Shown here piece after piece: positions 28,366 to 37,290 of a stretch of DNA of 39,314 nucleotides (the first letter of the stretch is position 1; every line of letters starts with the position of its first letter). The stretch covers positions 1 through 39,314 of the forward strand of contig NZ_BAKI01000025.1 of assembly GCF_000583655.1 (NCBI RefSeq), in the 5' to 3' direction. Both the position numbers and the translations under genes were made by a program. Below the pieces are notes generated by a model. It did not search any database, was not told where the DNA came from, and saw nothing but the letters and a program-made list of their open reading frames with translations. This DNA comes from Lentilactobacillus farraginis DSM 18382 = JCM 14108 (GTDB lineage: Bacteria > Bacillota > Bacilli > Lactobacillales > Lactobacillaceae).

Positions 28366-29667
28366 ATGTTTATAGATAAAGAACCACGTGGCGTCTTCTT
28401 TTTAATCGATAACAAGTCCTTCTATGCCAGCTGTGAGGCTGTCCAGCGCGGGTTTAACCCGCTCAAGGTACCGCTGGTAGTAATGAGTGAAGAAAAAAAT
28501 ACCAATGGCGGGCTGATTCTGGCAACCTCGCCGGAGGCCAAACGTTTATTTCATCTTAAAGCCAACGTTTCCCGTAAACGGGACCTCCCCCAGGATCCCC
28601 GCCTGTGGGTTGTCCCGCCACGCATGAATCTTTATATTCAACGTAATCTACAGATTAATCAGATTTTTACTGAATTTGCGGCTGAAGCCGATGTTTGGCC
28701 CTACTCGATCGATGAAAGCATTGTTGATATGACCCATTCTTGGCGCTTGTTTGGCAACTCGCCCAGACAAGTTGCCCGGATAATTCAAAAAACTGTTCGC
28801 CAAAAATTAGGCCTTTACACTACCGTTGGCATTGGCGATAATCCACTGCAGGCCAAAATTGCCCTGGACGTGTACGCCAAACATACCGCGGATTTTATCG
28901 GCGAGATTCACTACGAAACTGTCCCGGAAAAAATCTGGTCCATTCAAAATCTCACCGATGTTTGGGGCATCGGCAAACGAACTGCCAAACACCTCAACCG
29001 ATTACACATCCACACCATGAACGATCTGGCCCACGCCAACCCGTACCTGTTAAAGCAGGAAATGGGCATCATTGGTGAACAGCTTTTCGCCACCGCCTGG
29101 GGGATTGACCGTTCCAAAGTCAGTCAACGTCCCGTTACCAAATCAGCCAGTCTGGGCAACTCCCAGGTTTTACCATATGACTACGCGGACAGCCACGCCA
29201 TTGAAACGGTTATTAAGGAAATTGGCGAACAGGTAGCGGCTCGGCTGCGGCATCATCATAAATTGGCCGGCTGCTTGTCGCTGAGTATCGGTTTTTCCTA
29301 CGCGGCAGCCGCCACCGATGGTCGGAGCGGCTTTCATCACGAACTGCGTATTAATCCAACCAACTGTGACCGGGAGATTATTAAGCCGCTCTTACAGCTG
29401 TTTCGCCAGGATTGGGACGGTCAAGCTGTCCGAAACATTGCCGTTTACAGCAGTCAATTGTCCGATGATAATCATCAGCAGCTTGACCTCTTCACGGCGC
29501 CGCAACGCCAAATCCAGGCCGAGAAACTTAACCGGGTAATTGATCAAATTCATCAAAAGTTTGGCTTTACCAAGCTGGTTTATGCCACCAGCCTGACAGC
29601 GGGCGGCACGGCAATCGAGCGGGCCAAACTGGTTGGCGGCCATAATGGGGGTAATGCTTATGAATAA
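28366..29667 (+). CDS. Y-family DNA polymerase (UvrX/ImpB-MucB-SamB type)
   Basis: About 433 residues. Y-family polymerases copy past damaged bases and cause mutations. The palm motifs are present: FFLIDNKSFYASCEAV with the first catalytic Asp, and YSIDESIVDM with the Asp-Glu pair. TVGIGDNPLQAKIALD and DVWGIGKRTAKHL (helix-hairpin-helix) are typical. It matches the UvrX-like branch rather than the housekeeping DinB. ATG 28366 has GGGGA nine bases upstream; ATG 28357 overlaps that site. It is the first gene of a three-gene operon under an SOS-like promoter and overlaps the next gene by eight bases. Confidence 0.9.
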   Translation: MFIDKEPRGVFFLIDNKSFYASCEAVQRGFNPLKVPLVVMSEEKNTNGGLILATSPEAKRLFHLKANVSRKRDLPQDPRLWVVPPRMNLYIQRNLQINQIFTEFAAEADVWPYSIDESIVDMTHSWRLFGNSPRQVARIIQKTVRQKLGLYTTVGIGDNPLQAKIALDVYAKHTADFIGEIHYETVPEKIWSIQNLTDVWGIGKRTAKHLNRLHIHTMNDLAHANPYLLKQEMGIIGEQLFATAWGIDRSKVSQRPVTKSASLGNSQVLPYDYADSHAIETVIKEIGEQVAARLRHHHKLAGCLSLSIGFSYAAAATDGRSGFHHELRINPTNCDREIIKPLLQLFRQDWDGQAVRNIAVYSSQLSDDNHQQLDLFTAPQRQIQAEKLNRVIDQIHQKFGFTKLVYATSLTAGGTAIERAKLVGGHNGGNAYE

Positions 29668-29980
29668 AGATTTAACCATTATTTATCAGCGACTAACGCC
29701 TTTATTTAAGCGTATCAGTCATACCCGCTACTGGCTTCAGGTAGTCAACGATCCCTATGATCGCAGTTATAATTTTTTCTTTAACAGCCAACGGCAGAAC
29801 GAACGGGTGAAATCCATCCCGCTGCATAAACTGCGCGATTATGATCTAACCACCTTGGAAAATTTAATTACCGGTCTCAAAGCCAAAACCAACTTAACCA
29901 TCGAATTTGTCGATTTTGCCGGTATGCGCTGGCCGAGTACTCAAAAAGTTATTCAATGGAGGCGTGAACAGCTTGAATAA
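29660..29980 (+). CDS. Small hypothetical protein of the polY-yolD cassette
   Basis: 106 residues from ATG 29660, inside the end of the polymerase gene and preceded by GGGGG. The protein is soluble and basic (NKDLTIIYQRL start, QKVIQWRREQLE end). I do not recognise a domain. Its overlap with genes on both sides indicates translational coupling and a shared job with the polymerase; such a small gene between umuC/uvrX and yolD homologues is, to my knowledge, common in lactobacilli. Confidence 0.75.
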   Translation: MNKDLTIIYQRLTPLFKRISHTRYWLQVVNDPYDRSYNFFFNSQRQNERVKSIPLHKLRDYDLTTLENLITGLKAKTNLTIEFVDFAGMRWPSTQKVIQWRREQLE

Positions 29981-30356
29981 TTACCCGAACGATAAACAAT
30001 TGGATATGACCATGGTAAACAACTTTTTCGAACACGATTATCACGACCGCGGCATGATGAAATGGCAGGGTTTCTACCTATCGGACCATACCGCTGCCCT
30101 TCATAAGCAGATGGCCAAGAAGCAACGACACTATCAACCCCAGCCGCAACAGACCCTTGCCACGATTACCAATATCTTGGCGTTGGCCTACCAACGGCAC
30201 CGACTAATTAAGCTTCAGCTAAATCAGGTTGATATCAATGACAGTCAGATCCCTGATTTCACCACCCACGTCTTGGGGTATCACGCCAACCGAATTGTTT
30301 TGGATCATCAACAACTGGTATTGCTTGATGAGATTCGCCACGTTGAACTGATTTGA
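29973..30356 (+). CDS. YolD-like protein
   Basis: 127 residues. DRGMMKWQGFYLSDHTAAL near residues 26-44 is the YolD signature (Arg-Gly-Met-x-Lys-Trp-x-Gly-Phe). YolD-like proteins are encoded beside Y-family polymerases and have been proposed to act like UmuD. TTG 29973 has GGAGG ten bases upstream and overlaps the preceding stop. A strong terminator follows. Confidence 0.85.
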   Translation: MNNYPNDKQLDMTMVNNFFEHDYHDRGMMKWQGFYLSDHTAALHKQMAKKQRHYQPQPQQTLATITNILALAYQRHRLIKLQLNQVDINDSQIPDFTTHVLGYHANRIVLDHQQLVLLDEIRHVELI

Positions 30357-30359
30357 TAA

Positions 30360-30400
30360 AACGAGACTGGATAAAATTGCTTTTATCCAGCCCCGTTTTT
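30360..30400 (+). terminator. Terminator of the polY-yolD operon
   Basis: AACGaGaCTGGATAAAA pairs with TTTTATCCAGcCcCGTTTTT around TTGC. It starts three bases after the yolD stop and forms part of the repeat at 30361-30446. Confidence 0.88.
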
Positions 30401-30446
30401 CACCGATTATTATCAAGCAGGAACGTGCGCCAAAAGGTAACTTTCA
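30361..30446. repeat. Intergenic repeat, copy 1 (second copy at 38132-38210)
   Basis: TCCAGCCCCGTTTT, then CGATTATTA.CAAG..GGAA..ACGTGCGCC.AAAGG, is shared with 38132-38210 in the same orientation over about 80 bases. The left part is the terminator stem and the right part has no known role. Confidence 0.65.
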
Positions 30447-30466
30447 AAAATATTCAAAAAACAGAC

Positions 30467-30505
30467 AAAAAGACACCTCACTTTCCCAAGTGAGGCATCT
30501 TTCCG
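30467..30505 (-). terminator. Minus-strand terminator hairpin
   Basis: On the minus strand AAAGATGCCTCACTT pairs with AAGTGAGGTGTCTTTTT, ending in TTTTTGTCTG. Any transcript ending here would run antisense to the small frame at 30541, or come from the gene at 30642. Confidence 0.75.
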
Positions 30506-30540
30506 CGTAATACCTTTAAAATTTGTTTAAGGGTGATGTG

Positions 30541-30615
30541 ATGATCATTGGGGGAATGGTCATCACCTATATTCTAACAGCTTTTGAAAAATTAACAATC
30601 CAATTTGGTAATTAA
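30541..30615 (+). CDS. Possible small hydrophobic toxin-like peptide, 24 residues
   Basis: The frame encodes MIIGGMVITYILTAFEK then LTIQFGN. Its middle is a short membrane-compatible helix with a polar end. AAGGGTGATG lies just upstream; an in-frame TTG at 30523 would add six residues. The ribosome site and start codon are in a potential hairpin: GGTGATG (30532-30538) with CATCACC (30561-30567) and ATCATT with AATGGT, enclosing GGGGG. A minus-strand terminator lies just upstream at 30467-30505, where an antisense RNA could end. This layout resembles type I toxin-antitoxin loci, but no family match is claimed. Confidence 0.4.
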   Translation: MIIGGMVITYILTAFEKLTIQFGN

Positions 30616-30641
30616 ATTTTAACTTAATTATACTACCTGCG

Positions 30642-31313
30642 TTAATCATCTTCAACTGTTGGAATATTATTTAAAATATCATTTAATTCGCCTTGAAGCT
30701 GCTTCTTAACAGCCGGCGTAAACCCGTGCTTCTTGCGATACATCCGCTTGGCGGAATTAAAAGTTTCCTGCCAACGCCTTAACAGTTCACGTTCGTCAAC
30801 TTTTTCCTTTTTTTCTGCCAAAATAAACTTGACGTTCTTTTTCAAGTAATCCAGCACGGTTGACTTATAGGCAACTACCTTACCGTGAAAAGTCACGCAA
30901 TAGTCGTTTTCATAAATCCCCCAGTAGGTCTGCTGGTCACGTGGCGGAATGTTCTCATTATCTAATTCGGCAAAAACGTCATTCATGCGTAATCCCGGCC
31001 AGCCCAGGTTTTTACCATATTCAGTGACCTGTCGCTTAATCACGTAGTCGTCAGTTTCTCTCAGTCGGGCTTCTTTACGGATTTGGTTTATCCGTTCTTG
31101 ATTGGCAACGTCGGTTTCAATATGCTCGAATAGTGTCGGCAAATCCGCTTGTGGAAAACCGGCCAAAAGTCGTTTCTTCAGATCCGAATCATGAAGCGCC
31201 ATTCGTGACACAATACTTACAAAAGTAAAATGGTCAACGGGCAACTTTTCGGAGCCGACTGCGTCCCCTAAATGAGAAGCTGCATCTAAAATTGCTTGTC
31301 TGTCTTGATCCAT
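30642..31313 (-). CDS. Hypothetical protein, 223 residues
   Basis: A soluble, highly charged, mostly helical protein (starts MDQDRQAILDAASHLG). A central segment has WGIYENDYCVTFHGKVVAY, a likely beta part, and the C-terminal third is basic (RRWQETFNSAKRMYRKKHGF). No motif or family is recognised. ATG 31313 is preceded by TGGGGAA. It stands alone, 187 bases from the CHAD gene on the same strand. Confidence 0.7.
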   Translation of the reverse strand: MDQDRQAILDAASHLGDAVGSEKLPVDHFTFVSIVSRMALHDSDLKKRLLAGFPQADLPTLFEHIETDVANQERINQIRKEARLRETDDYVIKRQVTEYGKNLGWPGLRMNDVFAELDNENIPPRDQQTYWGIYENDYCVTFHGKVVAYKSTVLDYLKKNVKFILAEKKEKVDERELLRRWQETFNSAKRMYRKKHGFTPAVKKQLQGELNDILNNIPTVEDD

Positions 31314-31500
31314 TAATATTATTCCCCATTTGTTTTTAGTTAGTGACGTACTTGTCTATGAAATTATCATAGGGGACAACGTCCATTGAATCAAGGGACT
31401 ATAGAAAAACTTATTCATTATGCCACAAACTTGTAATGAATGTAAAAATTTGTTATTAGTCAATGTCGTTTCAGTTTAAACTAACCGGCTTATCAAGTGA

Positions 31501-32325
31501 TCAATTATTTGTCAAGGCTCTTTTAACGACTGCCTGCTTATCTGCCGTATAAATTTTTCGTTGCTCTTCAGCAATCTGTAATAATACCCGACGATGTTCC
31601 AGACTAGACGTATTGGCTGCCAAACACTGCAATTGCTGGTCATTAACGTGGGCATCAGTAATCACACCGCAAATATCCTGAATTTTTTTGGCTCGTTCAA
31701 CCCGTTTGCGTTCTTTCTTCGGTACAAATGCCGCAAAATAAGTGGCCGAATAACGCAGTGTTTTAGCCCGCTTTCGAACATGATGCACCCGTGGATAGTC
31801 GTGAAAATCCAACTGGTGATACTGCTTCATCAATTCACGGTCCCGGCGCTTAAATTCTTTAGCTAATAATTTAGGATAATCGGGATTGCCTGCTCTCTCA
31901 AAGGTCAGCGAATCCAACTGTGTCTTGATTCTCTTCAAGCACGTCGTAAAAGTTAGCCGGCTGGCTTTCGTTAGGGTATGCTTCATCTCTTCATCGCGCT
32001 TTTGACGGAGCTTTTCAAAAAGCGCTGAATAAGCCGAGCTTTCTTTCGGATGTTCATAGACAAAATCACCTGCTTCAGCGATTAAAACATCCAGGTCCCG
32101 CAATGGGCTAAACAGTTTCGCCGCTTGACTCAAATCATTATCGAGCGATTCATAAGTCAGTTGTGGCATATCCCGTTTTAAAAATTTAATCAGTCCCCGC
32201 AGTGTTCGAATCGCCACCCGCAAGTCATGAGGCCGTTCTACATCATAAGGGTTGTTACAATAACGCCGCCACTCGATTTGAATTTTGGCGTATCGTTGCT
32301 GCAAAATTGCTTTAATTGACGTCAT
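31501..32325 (-). CDS. CHAD-domain protein
   Basis: 274 residues covering one CHAD domain, an alpha-helical fold with conserved histidines and basic residues that binds polyphosphate. The conserved parts are HDLRVAIRTLRGLIKFLK (near residue 33), LFSPLRDLDVLI (near 72) and HHVRKRAKTLRYSATYF (near 181). There is no CYTH (triphosphatase) domain fused to it and no polyphosphate kinase gene next to it. ATG 32325 has GGAGG upstream. Confidence 0.85.
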   Translation of the reverse strand: MTSIKAILQQRYAKIQIEWRRYCNNPYDVERPHDLRVAIRTLRGLIKFLKRDMPQLTYESLDNDLSQAAKLFSPLRDLDVLIAEAGDFVYEHPKESSAYSALFEKLRQKRDEEMKHTLTKASRLTFTTCLKRIKTQLDSLTFERAGNPDYPKLLAKEFKRRDRELMKQYHQLDFHDYPRVHHVRKRAKTLRYSATYFAAFVPKKERKRVERAKKIQDICGVITDAHVNDQQLQCLAANTSSLEHRRVLLQIAEEQRKIYTADKQAVVKRALTNN

Positions 32326-32624
32326 TGAATTGGCCTCCTTTGGTACTAAAGCCTGAAAATTGTGATAAACATTGGTTTGATTAATAGATTATTGTTTTTT
32401 TAGAAAGCGCATTCAACTTTATTATAGTCTCACTTTGTAAGTCCCCTAAGAATAAAGCTTCTACAACATGAAAAAAATTTGCTTTTATATCGAATCACCC
32501 TTCTAAACAGATAAAGCTTATCTTATAATATACTAGTAAAGAGGGGGAATGATTATCCAATGAAAAAGATTATTTTTCCATTGGTCGTTTTGCTGACACT
32601 GGGACTGGCATTATCGATCACATT

Positions 32625-32760
32625 GTGAACTACTCGGCCATGAATGACCGCGCTTCTGGGAACACGAAGTAGTATTTAGGCTGTTACATCGGTATGCCGA
32701 ACACCTAACTTACAGAACCCCGCTCTCTTACCATGGCTAGTCCCTAACCAGTAGCTTTTA
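32625..32760 (-). ncRNA. Putative omega RNA (reRNA) of TnpB
   Basis: TnpB guide RNAs arise from the 3' end of tnpB and the right end of the element, with the guide read from the flank. Here the minus strand from the tnpB stop runs through GC-rich foldable sequence to the CGGTCA/TGGCCG hairpin and GAGTAGTTCAC (ending 32625). The guide would begin AATGTGATCGATAATG (from 32624 downward). The exact 5' end is not visible. Confidence 0.6.
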
Positions 32761-33904
32761 AGCCGCGCTTCAGGATATTAACTGCCGCATTAATATCCCG
32801 ATCATGATGGGTTTGGCACTCAGAACACGTCCATTCCCGAATTGCTAAGGGTTTGGCGCCGTCATTGTGCCCGCAAGCTGAGCAGATTCGGGAAGTGTTC
32901 TTAGCACTGACCACCATTAATTGCTTTCCGTACCAGTCACACTTATATTCAAGCATGGTCCGGAATTGATACCAACTGGCGTTAGCAATGGCCTTAGCCA
33001 GGTGGTGATTATGCATCAGATTTTTGGTTTTCAAATCTTCAATCACAATCACATCATACTTCCGAACTAAGGCCGTCGTGAGCTTGTGCAGGTAATCCTT
33101 GCGCTGGTTGGCAATTTTAGCTTGATACCGGGCTTTGGTCATTTTCGCCCGTTGCCAATTTTGGTAATCATTAAGTTCCATCTTAAGCAATTTATGGTGG
33201 TGATTCCATTGGTGCATCGCAACGGTCGCTTGGTGCCTGCGTCGACTGAACTTGGCCTGCCACCGTTGGGCTTGCTTTTTCAGCCACTTAGCATTGAACG
33301 TCCCATACTTCACCCCATTAGAATCAATCGCTAAATCGGAAACGCCCAGGTCTAAACCAATTTTTTGATTGGTCTTGGGCAAGTGATGAACTTCAGTTTC
33401 GACCTGCAGGGAAATATAGTAACGCCCGGTGGCATCGTGACTAATCGTGTAGCGCTTAATTTTACCATTGGCCAAGCGGCCCGTCTTGCTGGTCCGAATA
33501 CTCCCGATTTTCGGCAGTTTTAACCGCCGCTTAGCTTCCACGGTGCAGATTGATTGCCCAGTGTAGGATTGCTTGGCACTACGCCGGGATTTGAACCGGG
33601 GATGGCCACCCCGATGTTGGAATAAGTTCTGATAAGCCAGCGCCAGGTTATGGTTAACCACCAACAAGCTGGTAGCATCACTTAACTTTAAAAAGGGGTA
33701 TTCCTGCTTGAGGGGTTTCAGCAGATAGTTCATGTCATATTCGCCAACGAACCGACTGGCCGGATTGTTTTCATACCGCTGGTTGGCCATGGCTAACATG
33801 TGATTCCAGACAAACCGGTCATTGCCAAACAGTTGCCACAATAAATTGATTTGCGCTTGGTTGGGGTATAAGCGTAGTTTAATCCCTTTAACCACTGTCG
33901 TCAT
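32744..33904 (-). CDS. tnpB: TnpB RNA-guided endonuclease, apparently intact
   Basis: 386 residues. TnpB is the compact ancestor-like relative of Cas12 and cuts DNA next to a short motif under guidance of the omega RNA. The RuvC-like active site is complete: Asp185 in GLDLGVSD, Glu289 in VIVIEDLKT and Asp370 in HDRDINAAVN. The zinc finger has Cys341, Cys344, Cys360 and Cys363 (CSAC...CSEC). The N-terminal start MTTVVKGIKLRLYPNQ is typical. ATG 33904 follows GAGGAGGT; the frame extends upstream without a ribosome site. No frameshift is seen. Confidence 0.93.
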   Translation of the reverse strand: MTTVVKGIKLRLYPNQAQINLLWQLFGNDRFVWNHMLAMANQRYENNPASRFVGEYDMNYLLKPLKQEYPFLKLSDATSLLVVNHNLALAYQNLFQHRGGHPRFKSRRSAKQSYTGQSICTVEAKRRLKLPKIGSIRTSKTGRLANGKIKRYTISHDATGRYYISLQVETEVHHLPKTNQKIGLDLGVSDLAIDSNGVKYGTFNAKWLKKQAQRWQAKFSRRRHQATVAMHQWNHHHKLLKMELNDYQNWQRAKMTKARYQAKIANQRKDYLHKLTTALVRKYDVIVIEDLKTKNLMHNHHLAKAIANASWYQFRTMLEYKCDWYGKQLMVVSAKNTSRICSACGHNDGAKPLAIREWTCSECQTHHDRDINAAVNILKRGLKATG

Positions 33905-34620
33905 CTGGGGACCTCCTCTCTTTACTTTACTAACTGATCTTGCTAATTTGATCATGACCGGTCTATTACCAGTACCGTGCTTTTAATCGCGGATCCGATA
34001 AACGGTCATTTAGTTAATCCATGGAAACTTAGCTTAACCATTATAACATATGGTCATTGTTGATACACACATATATTTTAGAAAGCTTTCAACATTTATT
34101 GATTTGATAATTATTAGAACCGCTTTTTAAATGCAAAAAGGAGCAATTCATCACGTCCTTAAAAGAACGTGTTTCCTTGCCTTATATCAAAAACACCATC
34201 GTCTGCGGATCAAAGGCATCCTTACGTAACAACGCCGGTTTCATTACGTGGCACCTGGTATCAATATGATCAGGCTGGTCATTACTTCATGAAAATGACG
34301 ATCACTAAGTATACCTGGTCCGTTGATTACGCACCACATTACGCAACGACCGTTTCCAGCAAGCGAATCATCCCCACACAAGCATGACGCAACTGGCCTG
34401 CCCTCAGCTCAAGTCGCATGGTTACTGGCAGCTAAAACAAAATCACACCGAATATAGCATGCTTTTAAAACGCGGTTCAATAAAAATTAATCGCCAAAAA
34501 ATCACCGTTTTGAAAAATTACTATCCAAACGCGCCTCAAGCCGTCAGCGTATGGACGACACGTAAAATTCGGTAATGGATGATCCACGCTGACATCCCCT
34601 AAAAGAGTCAACATCATAAA

Positions 34621-34665
34621 GTGCCCCACAATCGTTAGACCAGCAGTCCGATGATTGTGGGGCAC
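34621..34665. terminator. Strong hairpin between convergent genes
   Basis: GTGCCCCACAATC and GATTGTGGGGCAC form a perfect 13-bp stem around a 19-base loop. It lies between the split secreted gene and the DUF915 gene, which converge. The T-run is weak on both sides, so a termination role is probable but not certain. Confidence 0.6.
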
Positions 34666-34772
34666 CTCGTTATTAATGGTTCTTTTCTTTGCTTATCTTT
34701 GCTTATATGAACGTTTCTAAATGACAATCTTTAACTCAAACGTTACCTTCACCGTAAAAACACCTGATAGCA

Positions 34773-35706
34773 TTAGCTGCGGGTGCCCCACAGAAACTTA
34801 ATAATCTCATTTTGAACCCGCTTATTCTTGGTTTCAAGATACGGGTGTTTAGCCAGCCGGCCATGGGTGGCAAATTTTTGATAACCGGCAACCTGATTCT
34901 TTAAAATCGAATCCAGCGATAAAACTGAAGTCACCGACACCGTGCCGTCAGAATTTGACCCGTTTTCAACGTTGCCATAAATATTCAAAATATGCGCCTG
35001 ATGTGGGAAATTGCGACGGTTGCGCATTAACAACCGGTACTCGGGATGCTTGATCCTCGGCTGACCGTTTTTCAACAGTCGATTTTGATTTGGATGATCA
35101 TCCACAGTCGACTAAGTTTACCGCTAGTTGGTTGATCCCATTTTCCCCGATCCAAGATACCATCGTACGGCCCGGCAATCAAAACCAGCTTGTTAACCCG
35201 GGGAATTTGCCTTGAATTACCATCCCGCTCACTTTGGGTAACCAACGCGTAAGCACCCATTGAATGACCGATGGCGTTAAAGCTAGTTACGTGATAACGT
35301 TGCTTTAACAGCACCAAAATCTTGTGCAGTTCAGCTGCCTCTTGAAATTCACCAATATAAGCATTGGGGAACTTAACTAAAATCTCTGGTGATTTCTTGG
35401 GATGGGCCGGCAGATGGCCATACATTTTTATCTGGCCGGACGGGCCGACATAAACGTATAATCCCTTTTGGGCCACGCCTTCCCGAATAGCCTTTTTAGC
35501 CAGCGGCATCTGGGAATGCAGCCCGGCGCCCCAGCGTGAACAAATAAAACCGGCGTAGTCGAATGATTGACAGCTACCGTCTTTTGTTGCCTGCTTCGGT
35601 TAGCGTGATTTGCCGACCGGAAAAACAGCCCGGCTGCCGCAAAGATTACAACAATTCCCAAAACCACGCTTACCGTTACTAAAATTTTATTTCGTCTCGT
35701 CATCAT
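34773..35706 (-). pseudogene. DUF915-type secreted alpha/beta hydrolase, with two frameshifts
   Basis: A lactobacillus cell-surface hydrolase type of unknown substrate, about 310 residues when joined. The N-terminal signal anchor is VTVSVVLGIVVIFAAAGLFF. TPVLFVHAGAPG marks the oxyanion loop, although the usual HG is HA here. NAIGHSMGAYALV holds the nucleophile Ser, and VTSVLSLDSIL lies near the acid. The frame breaks at about 35523 (GGGG read as GGG on the coding strand) and about 35108 (one base lost before TVDDHPNQN). ATG 35706 follows GAGGTGG. Both breaks are single-base losses, so an assembly error is likely. Confidence 0.8.
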
Positions 35707-35873
35707 TCAACCACCTCGTCATTAGTCAGCATGGACTAACTTGATTACAAAACTATTTTAGTGCACCGGCCCACTTTCTGCCGGTATCACAATGAAAATA
35801 TACCAAACATTTACATTCTTAAGCAAATTGTTACCTATCACTTTCAAGTGGTAAGTGGTTTCGCTTCAAAAAT

Positions 35874-35922
35874 AAAGTCCCACCCAAAGACCGTTTCTGC
35901 ACGATTCTTCTGGTGGGGCTTT
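35874..35922 (-). terminator. Terminator of the glycerol dehydrogenase gene
   Basis: On the minus strand AAAGCCCCACC pairs with GGTGGGACTTT and is followed by ATTTTTG. The 296-base gap 35707-36002 holds only this and AT-rich sequence. Confidence 0.8.
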
Positions 35923-36002
35923 ACGTCTTGATAGTGATAATTAAATTTAAAATTTTTATATCGTTATCGACTTTTTAAATATTTTTTGAAAATTTATGAA
36001 AA

Positions 36003-37105
36003 TCAGCCAAAGTAACTTCTTGAGAAGGCGTCAACGGCTTTGATGCCTTCCAAGACATCATCGGCAGTTACTTTAAAGCCCATGTTGTGAATGGTTTCGC
36101 CGTCTTGAGTGGTCAGCTCGGCAACTTTTCGTAAATCATCCTCACTGGCATTTTCCAAATGAAGGTCCTTTAGAGTCGTCGGCAGGCCAAAGCGGTGCTC
36201 AAACGTCAGGAATCTAACCAGCCGTTCATCACTGGCACCTTCCAATACCAGGTTCAGCAATGTCCCAAAAGCCACTTTTTGGCCGTGAGACAGTTTGTGA
36301 ACGTCACCTGAAAGCGCGGTTAATCCGTTTTGGAAACTGTGAGCAGCAGCCAACCCAGAGCTTTCGGCCCCAACCCCGCTCAACAAGGTATTGGCTTCCA
36401 CAATATGATCAAGCGCCGGGGTAACCGTGTGATCACCGGCAGCGGCCACTGCTTGGTCGGCATAGTGAAACAGTAGCGCTTCACATCTTTCAGCCAGGGC
36501 CAGACCGGCTTCCGTCTGTTGGGTCTGAAGCGGTAATAAAGTTGTTTCACGAGCTCGGCGAACGCTTTGAGCTTCTACGTTGGTCGATAACGCATCAGCG
36601 ATGCCATCAATCAAAAACTTCACCGGCGCACCGGCAATTACCGACGTATCAACCAAAACCAGATCCGGATTCTTATCATAGAACAGGTACTTCAAGAAAC
36701 TACCGTCCTCGGAGTAAAGGACACTCAATCGGGTACACGGTGAGTCGTTGGAAGCCAGTGTCGGCGTGATAATGATCGGAATTTTCAATTGATCGCCAAC
36801 CGCTTGGTGGTGTCGTTGGTTTTCCCGCCACCAAGTGAAATCACAAATTGGGCGTCGCTCTTAGCGGCAATTTCCTTAATCCGGTCAATTTCTTCCGGTG
36901 AACTTTCACCGCCGAACTGAACATGTTCGATCTTTAAGCCGCCCTTGGTTAGGTAATCGTAGAACCGCTGACCAACCAATCCCCAAACAATATCATCAGT
37001 CAATAAAATTCCGTGATCGCCAAACGGCTTGATATACTTGCTGGCCGTCTTCAATAAATCTTTGCCCTGCACATAGGTCGATGGACTTGCAAATGCTGTT
37101 GTCAT
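36003..37105 (-). pseudogene. gldA: Glycerol dehydrogenase GldA-type enzyme, frameshifted
   Basis: GldA oxidises glycerol to dihydroxyacetone with NAD and needs a metal ion. Joined, it is about 367 residues, the normal size. The NAD site ISLGGGKTNDTTK is near residue 95. Metal ligands are the Asp in DGIADAL, the His in GLAAAHSFQNG and the His in KLSHGQKVAFG. TPTLASNDSPCTRLSVLY is also typical. The frame breaks at about 36803: AAG-CGG-TT should be AAG-GCG-GTT, one G lost on the coding strand, after which LKIPIIITPT continues. ATG 37105 follows GGGAGGA. The enzyme might also act on 1,2-propanediol or hydroxyacetone. Confidence 0.88.
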
Positions 37106-37290
37106 TATAAAATCCTCCCTAAAATTACAAAAACAAACAAACTTCCCCTAATCAGGGCCGCGGAAAAGGATTCGCTTGCACCGCTGTCCTGTCAGTTTGG
37201 ATTTTAATGCCGATTGGTTGGATTCTCAACGATTTCGACTTCGGTTGTGTGAATTAATTATTGGCGTGGCTTGTCAAAGCTGCTGTTTAT

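Larger units (their letters stand above)
32625..34185 (-). mobile_element. Complete TnpB-only IS200/IS605-type element (copy B)
   Basis: The 1561-base element contains one gene, tnpB, and no tnpA, as in the IS1341-like group. The left end is at 34185, with the subterminal hairpin 34152-34171; on the element strand it follows TTTTTGAT. The right end is at 32625: a small hairpin (CGGTCA/TGGCCG) and then GAGTAGTTCAC. There is no target duplication. Removing exactly these bases restores the split gene in frame, which supports both boundaries. Movement would need a TnpA from elsewhere. Confidence 0.88.
32560..34575 (+). pseudogene. Small secreted-protein gene split by the TnpB element
   Basis: The first 65 bases (32560-32624) encode a start and signal sequence, MKKIIFPLVVLLTLGLALSI, after GAGGGGGA and a TATAAT box (about 32524). 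The frame then hits a stop made by the element. On the far side, from 34186, the frame resumes as SKTPSSADQRH, TPVSLRGTWYQYDQAGHY and ITKYTWSVD. Joining 32624 to 34186 gives one open frame. A further frameshift near 34383 separates the last part (SHGYWQLKQNHTEYSMLLKRG, ending 34575). The mature part resembles small exported lactobacillus proteins of unknown function with an RGTWY motif. The gene is inactive unless the element excises and the later shift is an error. Confidence 0.8.
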
